Counted from the first letter of the stretch, positions 17,993-26,804 are shown. The stretch: 64,000 bases of DNA from Chryseobacterium camelliae (GCF_030818575.1 NZ_JAUTAL010000001.1:2604001-2668000); one strand, 5' to 3'. Numbers and translations: made by a program. Notes: generated by a model from the letters alone, not told the origin.

Positions 17993-19660
17993 ATGCTGAC
18001 AAGATTCTTATTTTTCTTCCTTTTTACTGCCCTGTTCAGTACGAGCTATGCGCAGACATACGAAATACAGTACATCAGTTCTTACAACGGCAAGGTATCT
18101 CCCGGCCAGTCTCCTACATTAGTATGGGTCAGTGACAAGGAGAATCTCATACTCAGCAATACCATCCGGGAGCAGAAAAGCGAATACCCTTTCGAAATCA
18201 CCAAAGTTGAAAAGCCTTCCAATACGGTAGTATCTTATGCTTTTTTAAAGCCCGGGGAAATCATTTCCGCTTCAGATACCGAATCTGTGGGGAAACAGAC
18301 TTTTGAAATCACTTCAGAAACAAAAAAAATTCTGGGCTATACCTGTAAGAAGGCAGTCACCAAAATCAACTCCAATACCATAGAAGTGTGGTACACCAAT
18401 GATCTGAAGATGAACGGCGGACCTTCAGTACTTGGGCAGAACCTCGGTCTGGTACTGGAAATCGAACGCAATAAAAACAGCCTGCTTACAGCCCAATCCA
18501 TTAAAAAGGTTAAAAAGACATCTATGGAAAGCCTCATGAAAGGAACGGTAACACCAACCGATCAGTTGGGATACAGGGACCTGCTCTGGAAAAGCCGCTT
18601 TACCACTTTAAAAGTTTTTGACAATGAAACCATTAATTTCTCCGATGCTTCTCAATCGGATGCTCTGGTAAAAAGATTTGCTAATGGAACGGTTATCCTT
18701 AAAAAAATAAAGTTCCCGGCCATAAGTGAAGGCGAAAATATTTTTGTAGACCTCAAGCAGCAGTCGAACGGTGACGCCTATGACAGAACCGGAACTGTAT
18801 TCTTCATTCCTCAGGATCGGCCTTTGTCTTTCCTGGACGGCCTTGAAAAAGGAGTAAAGACGCTTCCGGCATATGAAAACGGGAACGGAAAGCAATATTT
18901 CGGGGTTGTATCCGATGAAAAATATCTGGCTCCTGTAGAGATGATGCGATTTTTCACCGCTTTCGGCATACAGAAATTCAACCACATCCAGCTGAAAGGA
19001 AAAGACTGGCAGACGGTAAGCCCTTACCGTGAAGATATTACAGATCTTAAACCGGCTCTATCGGGAAAGGAATTATGGATCGGCACTTTCATCGGGAATT
19101 ATGACAAAGGCGGCCATAAGGTAAGCCTGGAAATCACCATTCATAAAAGCGACCAGAATATCTACAAAAACAATACAGTAATTCCTCTTTTCAATACCCT
19201 GAACATTATGGAAATGGCAGGCCAGGAATATTCCACCATGTTTGACCAGGACAAAGGCCTGCTGGTAGAATTCAATTTAAAGAAAGACCTTAATAATGCA
19301 CAGCTGAAATACGTAACCACCGGACATGGCGGATGGGAAAACGGAGATGAGTTCATCCCGAAGACCAACACCATACTCCTTGACGGTAAAATGGTATTTT
19401 CCTTTATTCCGTGGAGAACCGACTGTGGTTCATACCGCCTGTATAACCCGGCTTCAGGAAATTTTCCGGACGGGCTATCGTCTTCAGACCTCAGCAGATC
19501 CAACTGGTGTCCCGGAACAGTAACTAATCCAGACTTTATTTCACTGGGAAACCTTAAAGCAGGAAAGCATGTTATACAGATAAAAATTCCTCAGGGACCT
19601 CGTGAAGGAAACAGTTTCAGCTCATGGAACGTATCAGGAGCATTGCTCGGAAATGAATAA
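17993..19660 (+). CDS. Secreted PNGase F-like N-glycosidase with N-terminal GLPGLI-type domain
   Basis: A 555-residue exported protein. A signal peptide ends at about 21 (FSTSYAQ). Residues ~22-185 form a GLPGLI-type beta domain, with GPSVLGQNLGLVLEIERN as its diagnostic end. From about 215 onward it resembles the two jelly-roll domains of flavobacterial peptide-N-glycosidase F: YDRTGTVFF carries Asp264, matching the catalytic Asp60 of PNGase F; GHGGWENGDEF carries Glu453, matching Glu206; and RSNWCPGTV matches the Trp-Cys-Pro-Gly segment. The residue matching Glu118 seems not conserved by eye. Known enzymes release N-glycans from glycoproteins. The layout resembles PNGase F-II, which has an extra N-terminal bowl-like domain. 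The start at 17993 gives the cleanest signal peptide. Confidence 0.82.
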   Translation: MLTRFLFFFLFTALFSTSYAQTYEIQYISSYNGKVSPGQSPTLVWVSDKENLILSNTIREQKSEYPFEITKVEKPSNTVVSYAFLKPGEIISASDTESVGKQTFEITSETKKILGYTCKKAVTKINSNTIEVWYTNDLKMNGGPSVLGQNLGLVLEIERNKNSLLTAQSIKKVKKTSMESLMKGTVTPTDQLGYRDLLWKSRFTTLKVFDNETINFSDASQSDALVKRFANGTVILKKIKFPAISEGENIFVDLKQQSNGDAYDRTGTVFFIPQDRPLSFLDGLEKGVKTLPAYENGNGKQYFGVVSDEKYLAPVEMMRFFTAFGIQKFNHIQLKGKDWQTVSPYREDITDLKPALSGKELWIGTFIGNYDKGGHKVSLEITIHKSDQNIYKNNTVIPLFNTLNIMEMAGQEYSTMFDQDKGLLVEFNLKKDLNNAQLKYVTTGHGGWENGDEFIPKTNTILLDGKMVFSFIPWRTDCGSYRLYNPASGNFPDGLSSSDLSRSNWCPGTVTNPDFISLGNLKAGKHVIQIKIPQGPREGNSFSSWNVSGALLGNE

Positions 19661-19665
19661 AAAAA

Positions 19666-19694
19666 ACCTTCTCGTAATAGAATTACAAGAAGGT
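19666..19694 (-). terminator. Hairpin oriented as a minus-strand terminator
   Basis: ACCTTCT and GTAAT (19666-19672, 19674-19678) pair with ATTAC and AGAAGGT (19682-19686, 19688-19694), one mismatch. The minus strand continues into eight T's; the plus strand has A's on both sides. It may still help end the PNGase transcript. Confidence 0.5.
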
Positions 19695-19926
19695 AAAAAC
19701 ACAAATGATGAAAAAAAATTATTTCGAGTCACAAAATAACGATTAAAATTCTTATAAAAAATTACCATTTAGCAACGTTTTTTTAATTTTTATTTCGTAT
19801 GAACCATAAGCAGTTCGATTGTAAAGAAAAAAATCAATTTGTACGCCCCATTTTAATTCAAAAAATTAAATAAATTCTACAAAATAAATTTTTTAATTAA
19901 AATTTTAAACTTTATGAAAAATTATA

Positions 19927-19957
19927 TTGTTATTTTTAAATTGTAATTCTAATTTTG
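19927..19957 (+). promoter_or_regulatory. Promoter of asnB (TTG-N20-TAATTTTG)
   Basis: A TTG at 19927-19929 and TAATTTTG at 19950-19957 are spaced by 20 nt, close to the expected flavobacterial layout, 19 bases before the start codon. Confidence 0.6.
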
Positions 19958-19976
19958 ATTTATAAATAACAATAAA

Positions 19977-21644
19977 ATGTGTGGAATTGTATGCCTGTTT
20001 GATGCCAAACAGAAAACTGAAATATTGAGACCTCAGGTACTGGAAATGTCTAAAAAGATCCGGCACAGAGGTCCGGACTGGAGCGGAGTCTTCCAGGATG
20101 ATAAAGTAGTTTTTTCCCATGAACGCCTGGCTATTGTGGATCCTACATCAGGAAAACAGCCGCTGTTCAGCAAAGATGGCCGTATTGTTTTGGCCGTTAA
20201 TGGTGAAATCTACAATCACCGGGAACTGAAAGAAGAATTTCCCGAATATGAATTCCAAACCCAGTCGGATTGCGAGGTCATTCTGGCCTTATATGAAAAA
20301 TACGGAAAAAACTTCCTTGAAAAACTGAACGGGATCTTTGCTTTTTCCCTGTATGATATGGATAAAGGCGCGTATTTGATCGCACGCGACCATATGGGCA
20401 TCTGCCCCCTCTATCACGGATGGGACAGAAGCGGAAATTATTATGTAGCCTCTGAACTGAAAGCCCTGGAAGGCATCTGCAAAACCATTGAAACCTTTTT
20501 ACCGGGACATTTAGTATACAGTGCAGACGGGAGTGCCCTTCAACAATGGTACAAAAGGGACTGGGAATCCTTCGACAAGGTTAAAGACAACGAGACAGAT
20601 ATAGATTTGCTGAGAAAAGGCTTGGAAGAAGCTGTTCACCGCCAGCTGATGAGCGATGTACCATACGGAGTCCTTCTTTCAGGCGGCCTTGATTCTTCCG
20701 TGATCTCTGCAGTTACGGCAAAATTTGCCCGCCAGAGAATAGAAAGCGGCGATACCCAGGAAGCCTGGTACCCGAGACTGCATAGTTTTGCCGTAGGCCT
20801 CGTGGGTTCTCCTGATCTTGAGGCCGCCAGGAAAGCGGCAGACCATATCGGATCAGTACATCATGAAGTGAATTTCACCGTTCAGGAAGGACTGGATGCT
20901 ATACGGGATGTCATTTACCACCTGGAAACGTATGATGTAACCACGGTAAGGGCTTCTACACCGATGTACCTTCTGGCCCGCGTCATTAAATCCATGGGAA
21001 TCAAAATGGTTCTTTCCGGTGAGGGTTCAGACGAACTCTTCGGAGGTTACCTGTATTTCCACAAAGCACCCAATGCCAAGGAATTCCATGATGAAACGGT
21101 AAGAAAACTTGGAAAACTGCATTTGTATGACTGCCTCAGAGCCAATAAAGCGCTCATGAGCTGGGGAATTGAAGGCAGGGTGCCGTTTTTGGATAAAGAA
21201 TTTATGGATATTGCCATGAACATTAATCCTAAAGACAAGATGATCAGCACTGCTGAGGGTAAAATTGAAAAATGGGTTTTAAGGAACGCCTTTGAAGACA
21301 TCCTTCCGGAATCCATCGTATGGAGACAGAAAGAACAGTTTTCGGACGGTGTAGGTTATTCCTGGATCGACAGCCTAAAGGAAGTCGCAGAAAAGGAAGT
21401 CACCGATGAAATGATGGCCAATGCACGCTTCAGGTTCCCGCTGAATACGCCTCAAAACAAGGAAGAGTACAGATACAGAACAATCTTCGAAGAGCATTTC
21501 CCAAGTGAAACCGCTGCAGCCACCGTACCTTCCGTACCTTCGGTTGCCTGCTCCACTCCTATCGCCCTGGAATGGGATGAGGCTTTCAAAAAAATGAATG
21601 ACCCAAGCGGAAGAGCCGTGAATATCCATCAGACTTCTTATTAA
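19977..21644 (+). CDS. asnB: Asparagine synthase B (glutamine-hydrolysing)
   Basis: A 555-residue cytosolic enzyme making asparagine from aspartate, glutamine and ATP. It starts directly with MCGIVCLFD, so Cys2 becomes the N-terminal nucleophile of the glutaminase domain (about 1-200); RHRGPDWSG and AVNGEIYNHREL line the glutamine site. The synthetase domain has the PP-loop LLSGGLDSSVISAV (about 236), VLSGEGSDELFGGY and GIEGRVPFLD. Length equals E. coli AsnB (554). Interestingly an asparaginase gene (40641) is in the same window. Monocistronic with clear promoter and terminator. Confidence 0.96.
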   Translation: MCGIVCLFDAKQKTEILRPQVLEMSKKIRHRGPDWSGVFQDDKVVFSHERLAIVDPTSGKQPLFSKDGRIVLAVNGEIYNHRELKEEFPEYEFQTQSDCEVILALYEKYGKNFLEKLNGIFAFSLYDMDKGAYLIARDHMGICPLYHGWDRSGNYYVASELKALEGICKTIETFLPGHLVYSADGSALQQWYKRDWESFDKVKDNETDIDLLRKGLEEAVHRQLMSDVPYGVLLSGGLDSSVISAVTAKFARQRIESGDTQEAWYPRLHSFAVGLVGSPDLEAARKAADHIGSVHHEVNFTVQEGLDAIRDVIYHLETYDVTTVRASTPMYLLARVIKSMGIKMVLSGEGSDELFGGYLYFHKAPNAKEFHDETVRKLGKLHLYDCLRANKALMSWGIEGRVPFLDKEFMDIAMNINPKDKMISTAEGKIEKWVLRNAFEDILPESIVWRQKEQFSDGVGYSWIDSLKEVAEKEVTDEMMANARFRFPLNTPQNKEEYRYRTIFEEHFPSETAAATVPSVPSVACSTPIALEWDEAFKKMNDPSGRAVNIHQTSY

Positions 21645-21730
21645 TGCCATCCTGTGTAAAAGACGTTAATGCTATATATTTAAACCCTGCATCTGCCGGC
21701 TTTTATCGAGATATAAACATTTAATTTATT

Positions 21731-21757
21731 AATCCTGTAGTCATACAGGATTTTCTT
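21731..21757 (+). terminator. Terminator after asnB
   Basis: AATCCTGTA (21731-21739) pairs with TACAGGATT (21744-21752), then TTCTTTT. Confidence 0.8.
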
Positions 21758-21823
21758 TTGCATTAACGTTAATAATATTGTCAGAATTTAACCGTTAATA
21801 AAAAATAATATCTAATAAATAAT

Positions 21824-21831
21824 TATATTTG
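21824..21831 (+). promoter_or_regulatory. -7 box (TATATTTG)
   Basis: TATATTTG lies 26 bases before the start of the unknown exported protein gene at 21858. Confidence 0.5.
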
Positions 21832-21857
21832 GAAAACGAAAATATCAATTATAAAAA

Positions 21858-22670
21858 ATGAGAAGAAACATTACCGTCTTGTTTGCTTTATTATCAATGA
21901 GCTTTGCTTTTGCACAGGGAAAATACGGCAGATACCTTAACTCAAAAAAGCTTGCTTTAACCTATAAAAGTGTGAAGGATAATGACAAAGAGGATTATTA
22001 CCAGCAGTACTACTGGCTCGTTAAAGCTGAACAGCTGAAAACATATCCGCATTTAAAAGATATAAAACCGGTAGTTCTTTACGAATTCGTAAAAAAAGTA
22101 AACCCACAGAATCCTACTAAAAAACTGGATGCAAGAGGAAAAGAACTCAGAGAAACGGCAGAACTTTCCCTGAACCAGTATTTCAAAAATAAAAATTTCG
22201 AGAACAACAGTGTGCTGATGCACAATCTGGAAACCTATGTAGATCCTTCCCAGGGAGAATATTTTACTAAAGTAGATCCCGAAAGAATCAAGGAGCTGGT
22301 TCCCAAAGAACTGTTTGCCTTCAATTCACTCAACAGAAAAACACAGGAAGAAAAAACCTACTACCTGTGGATCGATAAGAAAAAGGATGATTTCAATATT
22401 GTAGACATTATCCCAGAAGAGAAAGAAAACAAAGCTTTCTACGCGAGGCTGAAACAATACCTTCCGAATTACAAGTTCTCAAAATACGTACCTACTGTAA
22501 AAAAAGGGAATAAAACGGATAAAACTGATGCAGACTATTACTACATCATGCCGTTTGAACAGAATACAGACAACATTGAGTACAAAACGAAAGACTTTAA
22601 AACTTTTTTCCTTAGCCAGTACAGAAAAGCCGGCGAAGAATGGAAAGGAGTTGAAAAGCCAAGAAAATAA
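21858..22670 (+). CDS. Unknown exported protein
   Basis: A 270-residue protein I do not recognise. It has a signal peptide (about 1-19, LLSMSFAFAQ) and a basic, Lys/Tyr-rich mature part with no further membrane segment, for example KDNDKEDYYQQYYWLVKAEQ. No lipobox Cys and no C-terminal type IX sorting domain are visible, so a periplasmic location is likely. It is a single-gene unit with its own -7 box and a strong terminator. The function is unknown. Confidence 0.75.
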   Translation: MRRNITVLFALLSMSFAFAQGKYGRYLNSKKLALTYKSVKDNDKEDYYQQYYWLVKAEQLKTYPHLKDIKPVVLYEFVKKVNPQNPTKKLDARGKELRETAELSLNQYFKNKNFENNSVLMHNLETYVDPSQGEYFTKVDPERIKELVPKELFAFNSLNRKTQEEKTYYLWIDKKKDDFNIVDIIPEEKENKAFYARLKQYLPNYKFSKYVPTVKKGNKTDKTDADYYYIMPFEQNTDNIEYKTKDFKTFFLSQYRKAGEEWKGVEKPRK

Positions 22671-22677
22671 ATTGAGG

Positions 22678-22706
22678 TCCTGCGGAAATTCCGCAGGATT
22701 TTTTTT
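22678..22706 (+). terminator. Terminator
   Basis: TCCTGCGGAA (22678-22687) with TTCCGCAGGA (22689-22698), then eight T's. Confidence 0.85.
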
Positions 22707-22757
22707 AACGTATTTTAATATGTTTCAGATCAAGTATGGTATCATTCTTGAAGCGTT

Positions 22758-24197
22758 ATGAGCAATCAATCTGTAACCAGATTTCCAAGCCGGTTAACAA
22801 TGTCAGAGGTAATACAACAACCCAATTCCGTAAAAAAAATTCTTCCCCTTATTCTGGCCACTGCCATATTCATGCAGATGCTGGATTCTACTATCCTCAA
22901 TACATCCCTGCCTTCTATTGCCAAGGATTTACATGAGTCACCGCTCAATATGCAGAATGCCATCATCAGTTATGTACTGACGCTGGCTGTATTCATGCCT
23001 GCCAGCGGATTCCTAGCAGACCGCTTCGGAACGAGGAAAGTGTTTATCGTATCATTGGTACTGTTCAGTCTGGGCTCATTATTCTGTGCCCTTTCCCAGA
23101 ATCTTACCCACCTGGTAATTTCCCGTGTCCTTCAGGGTGTGGGAGGCAGCCTTATGACACCTGTAGGTAAGCTGGCCCTTATTAAAACTTTTGATAAAAA
23201 TGAATTGCTGAAAGCCATGAATTTTGCCATTATCCCTGCACTGATCGGTCCTGTTCTGGGTCCTTTGGTAGGCGGTTATATGGTAGATTACCTTTCATGG
23301 CACTGGATATTCCTGATCAACATTCCTATCGGTGCCATCGGAATGATCCTCGGGGCGAAATACATGCCGGATTACAGATCAAAAGATGTTGATTTTGACC
23401 TGAAAGGCTTCCTTATCTTTGCTGCGGCTTCCCTCCTGCTTTCGGTTTCACTGGAACTTTTCGGGGACATCCAGAATATTACTCCGGTCCTGTTGATCTT
23501 TATTCTTGGATTCCTGTTCCTTTACTACTATTATAAACATGCTAAAAAGGATGAAAGCCCTATTTTCCCACTGAACCTATTTCAGGTACGTACGTTTCGT
23601 GTAGGCGTAGTAGGAAATCTCGCCACAAGGTTGGGAATCAGTTCCGTGCCGTTACTCTTACCGCTGATGATACAGATTGCTTACGGGCAGTCTGCTGTAA
23701 CTTCAGGGTGGATTGTTGCCCCGATGGCATTAACGGCTATTTTCGGAAAATCTTCTGTCATTAAAATCCTTCAAAAATATGGGTACCGGCAAACCTTGAT
23801 GGTTAATACATTCATTATTGGGACTCTGATATGCCTGCTTGCCATTCCGAACATCCACAGTTCACTGTACTGGTTTATACCGATTATTGCTGTTTTAGGA
23901 TTTTTCAATTCCATTCAGTTTACTTCTATGAACACCATTTCCATTGCTGACCTGAGAAATTTCCAGACCAGCAGCGGGAACTCACTCCTTTCAGTCAACC
24001 AGCAGCTCGCCATTGGATTCGGGATTGCATTCGGGTTGATTGTCCTGAAGATCTTCCAGAGTTCAGACCTCATTGGCGGAGAGATCCACAATGCATTCCG
24101 GTATACTTTTCTTACGATAGGTATCCTGACGATCTTATCCGGACTTGTATTCAGGAGGCTTCATATCTCAGACGGTAAAAACATGCAATCAAAATAA
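22758..24197 (+). CDS. MFS drug:H+ antiporter, DHA2 (EmrB/QacA-like) family
   Basis: A 479-residue multi-pass exporter, probably 14 TM. Motif D1 appears as LDSTILNTSLPSIAKDL (about 45), motif A as GFLADRFGTRKVFI (about 88), the helix IV Arg motif as SRVLQGVGGSLMTPVGKLAL, and motif C as IPALIGPVLGPLVGGY with WHWIFLINIPIG. These place it in the DHA2 drug-exporter family. An ATG at 22800 (MSEVIQQP) is an equally likely start. No MFP/HlyD partner or TolC-like gene is adjacent, so it likely works alone in the inner membrane. Substrates are unknown. Confidence 0.9.
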   Translation: MSNQSVTRFPSRLTMSEVIQQPNSVKKILPLILATAIFMQMLDSTILNTSLPSIAKDLHESPLNMQNAIISYVLTLAVFMPASGFLADRFGTRKVFIVSLVLFSLGSLFCALSQNLTHLVISRVLQGVGGSLMTPVGKLALIKTFDKNELLKAMNFAIIPALIGPVLGPLVGGYMVDYLSWHWIFLINIPIGAIGMILGAKYMPDYRSKDVDFDLKGFLIFAAASLLLSVSLELFGDIQNITPVLLIFILGFLFLYYYYKHAKKDESPIFPLNLFQVRTFRVGVVGNLATRLGISSVPLLLPLMIQIAYGQSAVTSGWIVAPMALTAIFGKSSVIKILQKYGYRQTLMVNTFIIGTLICLLAIPNIHSSLYWFIPIIAVLGFFNSIQFTSMNTISIADLRNFQTSSGNSLLSVNQQLAIGFGIAFGLIVLKIFQSSDLIGGEIHNAFRYTFLTIGILTILSGLVFRRLHISDGKNMQSK

Positions 24198-24312
24198 AAA
24201 GCTGCCGTTTTCTTTTTTCATTCCCGAAATTCCGTTCAGAAATTTCATGACTTACCATTTAAGCAGAAAATCCTACTTAACACACATCAATGTATAGGAT
24301 GATATTCCGTTA

Positions 24313-24320
24313 TATATTTG
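24313..24320 (+). promoter_or_regulatory. -7 box (TATATTTG) upstream of the pirin operon
   Basis: TATATTTG would give a ~200-nt leader before the pirin gene at 24527. No other plus-strand gene is nearer. Confidence 0.4.
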
Positions 24321-24358
24321 CTGTATAACAGACATCAAAACAATTGTTAACCGGAATT

Positions 24359-24372
24359 GTAACAGTTGTTAC
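24359..24372. promoter_or_regulatory. Dyad GTAACA-GT-TGTTAC, possible operator
   Basis: A 6-bp inverted repeat with a 2-bp spacer, about 40 bases downstream of the -7 box. The family of a binding protein is unknown; could be coincidental in AT-rich DNA. Confidence 0.3.
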
Positions 24373-24526
24373 AGTATTGGTGACAAACCCGGACGAATTG
24401 ACTGATGCTGGAAAAATATTCACTCTTTAAATAATCATAGGGTATGGATTTACTAAATTCACTTCCGGATGATTCATTTCAAAAAGAATGATTAAATTAA
24501 CAGAACCAAGAAAAATATAAATTATT

Positions 24527-25426
24527 ATGTCAAATATCGGACTTATCATTGAAGAAAAAGCGGCAGATATAGGAAACTTTCTGGTTGGAAGACTTCTTCC
24601 TTTCCGCGAAAAGAGAGCTGTAGGACCTTTTGTGTTTATTGACCATATGGGCCCTGCTGAACTGAAAGACTACCAGAACCTGGATGTCCCGCCCCATCCG
24701 CATATCGGACTATCAACGCTGACGTACCTTTTGGAAGGGTCTATTTTTCACCGGGACAGCATCGGCAATGCCATTGAAATCCAGCCTGGGGCAGTCAACT
24801 GGATGACCGCAGGAAAAGGGGTTGTGCATTCTGAAAGGACCCCTGAGTATTTAAGAGAAACCGATAAGAAACTCCACGGGTTCCAGATTTGGGTAGGACT
24901 GCCGAAGCACCTTGAACAAAGTGAGCCTACTTTTCATCATACCGAAGCTGAGGACCTGCCGGAATGGGAAGAAAACGGGGTGCATTATAAACTGATCGCG
25001 GGTGAAGCTTTCGGAAAAAAATCTCCGGTTCCCGTACACAGTAAATTATTCTTTATCGAAATTAAAACCAAGGATGCGCAAAACATCAGTATCGGAAAAG
25101 ACCTTTACGGTGAAGCTGCCATGTATGTCCTTGACGGGACGGTAGATATTGAAGGCAACCATTATGGTTCAAGACAGCTTCTCATTGCTAAAGACACAAA
25201 ATTATGCGAGTTCGGGATGAGCGAAAATGCAACAGTGTACTTATTCGGCGGAGAGCCTTTTGAGGAAGAACGTTTTATATTCTGGAATTTTGTGAATTCA
25301 GACAAAGAACGCCTTGAAGAAGCTAAAGTGAACTGGCACGACCAGAACCACGATGCTTTCCCTTTGGTACCCGGCGACGAAGAGGAATATGTACCGCTCC
25401 CGAAATCTATTTTAAACAGAAAGTAA
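24527..25426 (+). CDS. Pirin-family protein
   Basis: A 299-residue double-cupin protein. The N-terminal cupin has LLPFREKRAVGPFVFIDHMG, the metal-site PPHPHIGLSTLTYLLEG with two His, FHRDS, and GKGVVHSER with a further His and Glu, the usual Fe-binding set of pirins. The C-terminal half is the Pirin_C domain. Some bacterial pirins act as quercetin 2,3-dioxygenases, others regulate enzymes. It is the first gene of a tight operon with an FMN reductase, OsmC and a GNAT protein, which points to redox or electrophile stress. Confidence 0.93.
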   Translation: MSNIGLIIEEKAADIGNFLVGRLLPFREKRAVGPFVFIDHMGPAELKDYQNLDVPPHPHIGLSTLTYLLEGSIFHRDSIGNAIEIQPGAVNWMTAGKGVVHSERTPEYLRETDKKLHGFQIWVGLPKHLEQSEPTFHHTEAEDLPEWEENGVHYKLIAGEAFGKKSPVPVHSKLFFIEIKTKDAQNISIGKDLYGEAAMYVLDGTVDIEGNHYGSRQLLIAKDTKLCEFGMSENATVYLFGGEPFEEERFIFWNFVNSDKERLEEAKVNWHDQNHDAFPLVPGDEEEYVPLPKSILNRK

Positions 25427-25441
25427 TTTACGCTTTACTAC

Positions 25442-25981
25442 ATGAAAATACTGGCCTTTGCAGGAAGTACGTCTTCCACTTCCATTAACCGAGAACTGGT
25501 AAAATTCGTACTAAAGGATTTCCGGGATGAAGAAACAGATCTTATAGACCTGAATGATTTTGCCATGCCTGTTTTTTCCGTGGACCTCGAAAAGAAAGGA
25601 TTTCCGGATGAAGCCCACCTTTTCCTCAGTGCAATAGGAGCATGTGATGCAATCATCTGTTCCCTGGCAGAGCATAACCGATCTTACAGTGCTGCCTTCA
25701 AAAATATTTTCGACTGGGCTTCAAGAATCAATGTAAAAGTTTTCCAGAACAAACCAATGCTGCTGATGAGTACGTCTCCGGGCGGCTACGGCGGAGGGAA
25801 TGTGATGAATACTGCCAAAACGTTTTTTCCTCAATTCGGGGCAGACATCAGACAGACGTTTTCATTACCGAAATTCTACGAAAATTTTGATGCAGAAAAC
25901 GGAATTATCAATCCGGACCTGCTGAAAGAACTCAAAGATAAGACAGAAGCATTTAGAAAAGAAATTCACCAGCCATCATAA
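25442..25981 (+). CDS. NADPH-dependent FMN reductase-family protein
   Basis: A 179-residue flavodoxin-fold reductase of the YieF/ChrR type. The FMN phosphate loop reads AGSTSSTSINREL (about 6-18), the isoalloxazine contact region is SLAEHNRSYSAAFKNIFDWA, and STSPGGYGGGN binds the ring edge. Such enzymes reduce quinones, chromate or azo compounds using NAD(P)H. It lies 15 bases after the pirin gene and 22 before OsmC, so it is co-transcribed with them. Confidence 0.9.
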   Translation: MKILAFAGSTSSTSINRELVKFVLKDFRDEETDLIDLNDFAMPVFSVDLEKKGFPDEAHLFLSAIGACDAIICSLAEHNRSYSAAFKNIFDWASRINVKVFQNKPMLLMSTSPGGYGGGNVMNTAKTFFPQFGADIRQTFSLPKFYENFDAENGIINPDLLKELKDKTEAFRKEIHQPS

Positions 25982-26003
25982 GGCCTATTTATCCTGAACA
26001 ATT

Positions 26004-26402
26004 ATGAATGTAACCGTAACGGCAAGCCTTGGAACAACACAATATTATACGGAAGTAACTGCCGGTGACAATAAGTTCATCACCGATGAACCTGTAGATA
26101 AGGGCGGGCAGAACAAAGGACCAAACCCCTTTGAAATCCTGGCCGCATCTCTGGCCAGCTGTACCGCCGCTACCCTGAGAATGTACCTTGACAGGAAAGG
26201 CTGGCAGGCGGAAAAAATTAATGTCACCGTAGATCTTGAACATTTTCCTCTCACCAAAAGAACGATCTTCAAGCGCGGGATCAGTTTTGATGGCTCGGAA
26301 CTTGATACAGATCAGGTGAAAAGGCTGCGGACCATTGCCGAGGCCTGTCCCGTTCATAAGATCCTGACAAATGATATCGAAATATTAACTCAATTCTCAT
26401 AA
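26004..26402 (+). CDS. OsmC-family peroxiredoxin-like protein
   Basis: A 132-residue protein of the OsmC/Ohr superfamily. The two redox Cys are visible in LAASLASCTAATLRMY (about 53) and AEACPVHK (about 119), the spacing seen in OsmC-like hydroperoxide reductases. Part of the pirin operon; its stop lies 1 base before the next start, indicating coupled translation. It probably detoxifies organic hydroperoxides. Confidence 0.92.
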   Translation: MNVTVTASLGTTQYYTEVTAGDNKFITDEPVDKGGQNKGPNPFEILAASLASCTAATLRMYLDRKGWQAEKINVTVDLEHFPLTKRTIFKRGISFDGSELDTDQVKRLRTIAEACPVHKILTNDIEILTQFS

Positions 26403-26403
26403 T

Positions 26404-26697
26404 ATGATTGAAATACAACACAACAACGACGAAAAACGAGGAAGCTTTGCAGCCTATGTAGATGGTGAGCAGGCCGGACTTATGACCTATACCTGGGCAG
26501 GAGATACACGCTTTATTATTGACCATACCGAAGTGGAGAAAGCCTATAACGGAAAAGGAGTAGGAAAAGAAATGCTGTATGCAGCCGTAAGCTATGCCCG
26601 CGAAAACGGAAAAAAAATCATTCCGCTCTGTCCTTTTGCCAAAGCCAACTTCCAGAAACATGAAGAACTCCAGGATGTCATGGCCAGCCAGGCCTGA
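26404..26697 (+). CDS. Small GNAT-like N-acetyltransferase (YjdJ type)
   Basis: A 97-residue minimal acetyltransferase. VEKAYNGKGVGKEMLYAAV carries the acetyl-CoA pyrophosphate loop (Q/RxxGxG/A-like: NGKGVG), and KIIPLCPFAKANFQKHEEL is the typical end of the YjdJ/GtcA-related group. Substrate unknown. Last gene of the pirin operon, one base after osmC, followed by a terminator. Confidence 0.88.
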   Translation: MIEIQHNNDEKRGSFAAYVDGEQAGLMTYTWAGDTRFIIDHTEVEKAYNGKGVGKEMLYAAVSYARENGKKIIPLCPFAKANFQKHEELQDVMASQA

Positions 26698-26720
26698 TCC
26701 GGCAGCTCTATACTATATTA

Positions 26721-26753
26721 ACCTTTCAGAACAAAGTACTGAAAGGTTTTTTC
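26721..26753 (+). terminator. Terminator with ACCTTTCAG stem
   Basis: ACCTTTCAG (26721-26729) pairs with CTGAAAGGT (26739-26747) across a 9-nt loop, then a T tract. Third member of the same terminator type. Confidence 0.8.
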
Positions 26754-26777
26754 TTTTTCAGCAGAAAAGAAAAAAAC

Positions 26778-26785
26778 TATATTTG
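26778..26785 (+). promoter_or_regulatory. -7 box (TATATTTG) for the symporter gene
   Basis: TATATTTG, 19 bases before the ATG at 26805, predicts a leader of about 15 nt. Confidence 0.5.
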
Positions 26786-26804
26786 CTGAAATTATTTTTT
26801 CAGC

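Larger units (their letters stand above)
19661..19976. other. 316-base AT-rich intergenic region before asnB
   Basis: Very AT-rich. It holds a hairpin at 19666-19694 whose T run is on the minus strand, although no minus-strand gene is seen here, and the asnB promoter at 19927-19957. No gene is supported. Confidence 0.6.
24198..24526. other. 329-base intergenic region before the pirin operon
   Basis: It holds a -7 box at 24313-24320 and a dyad at 24359-24372 in the predicted long leader or operator. No gene is seen. Confidence 0.6.
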
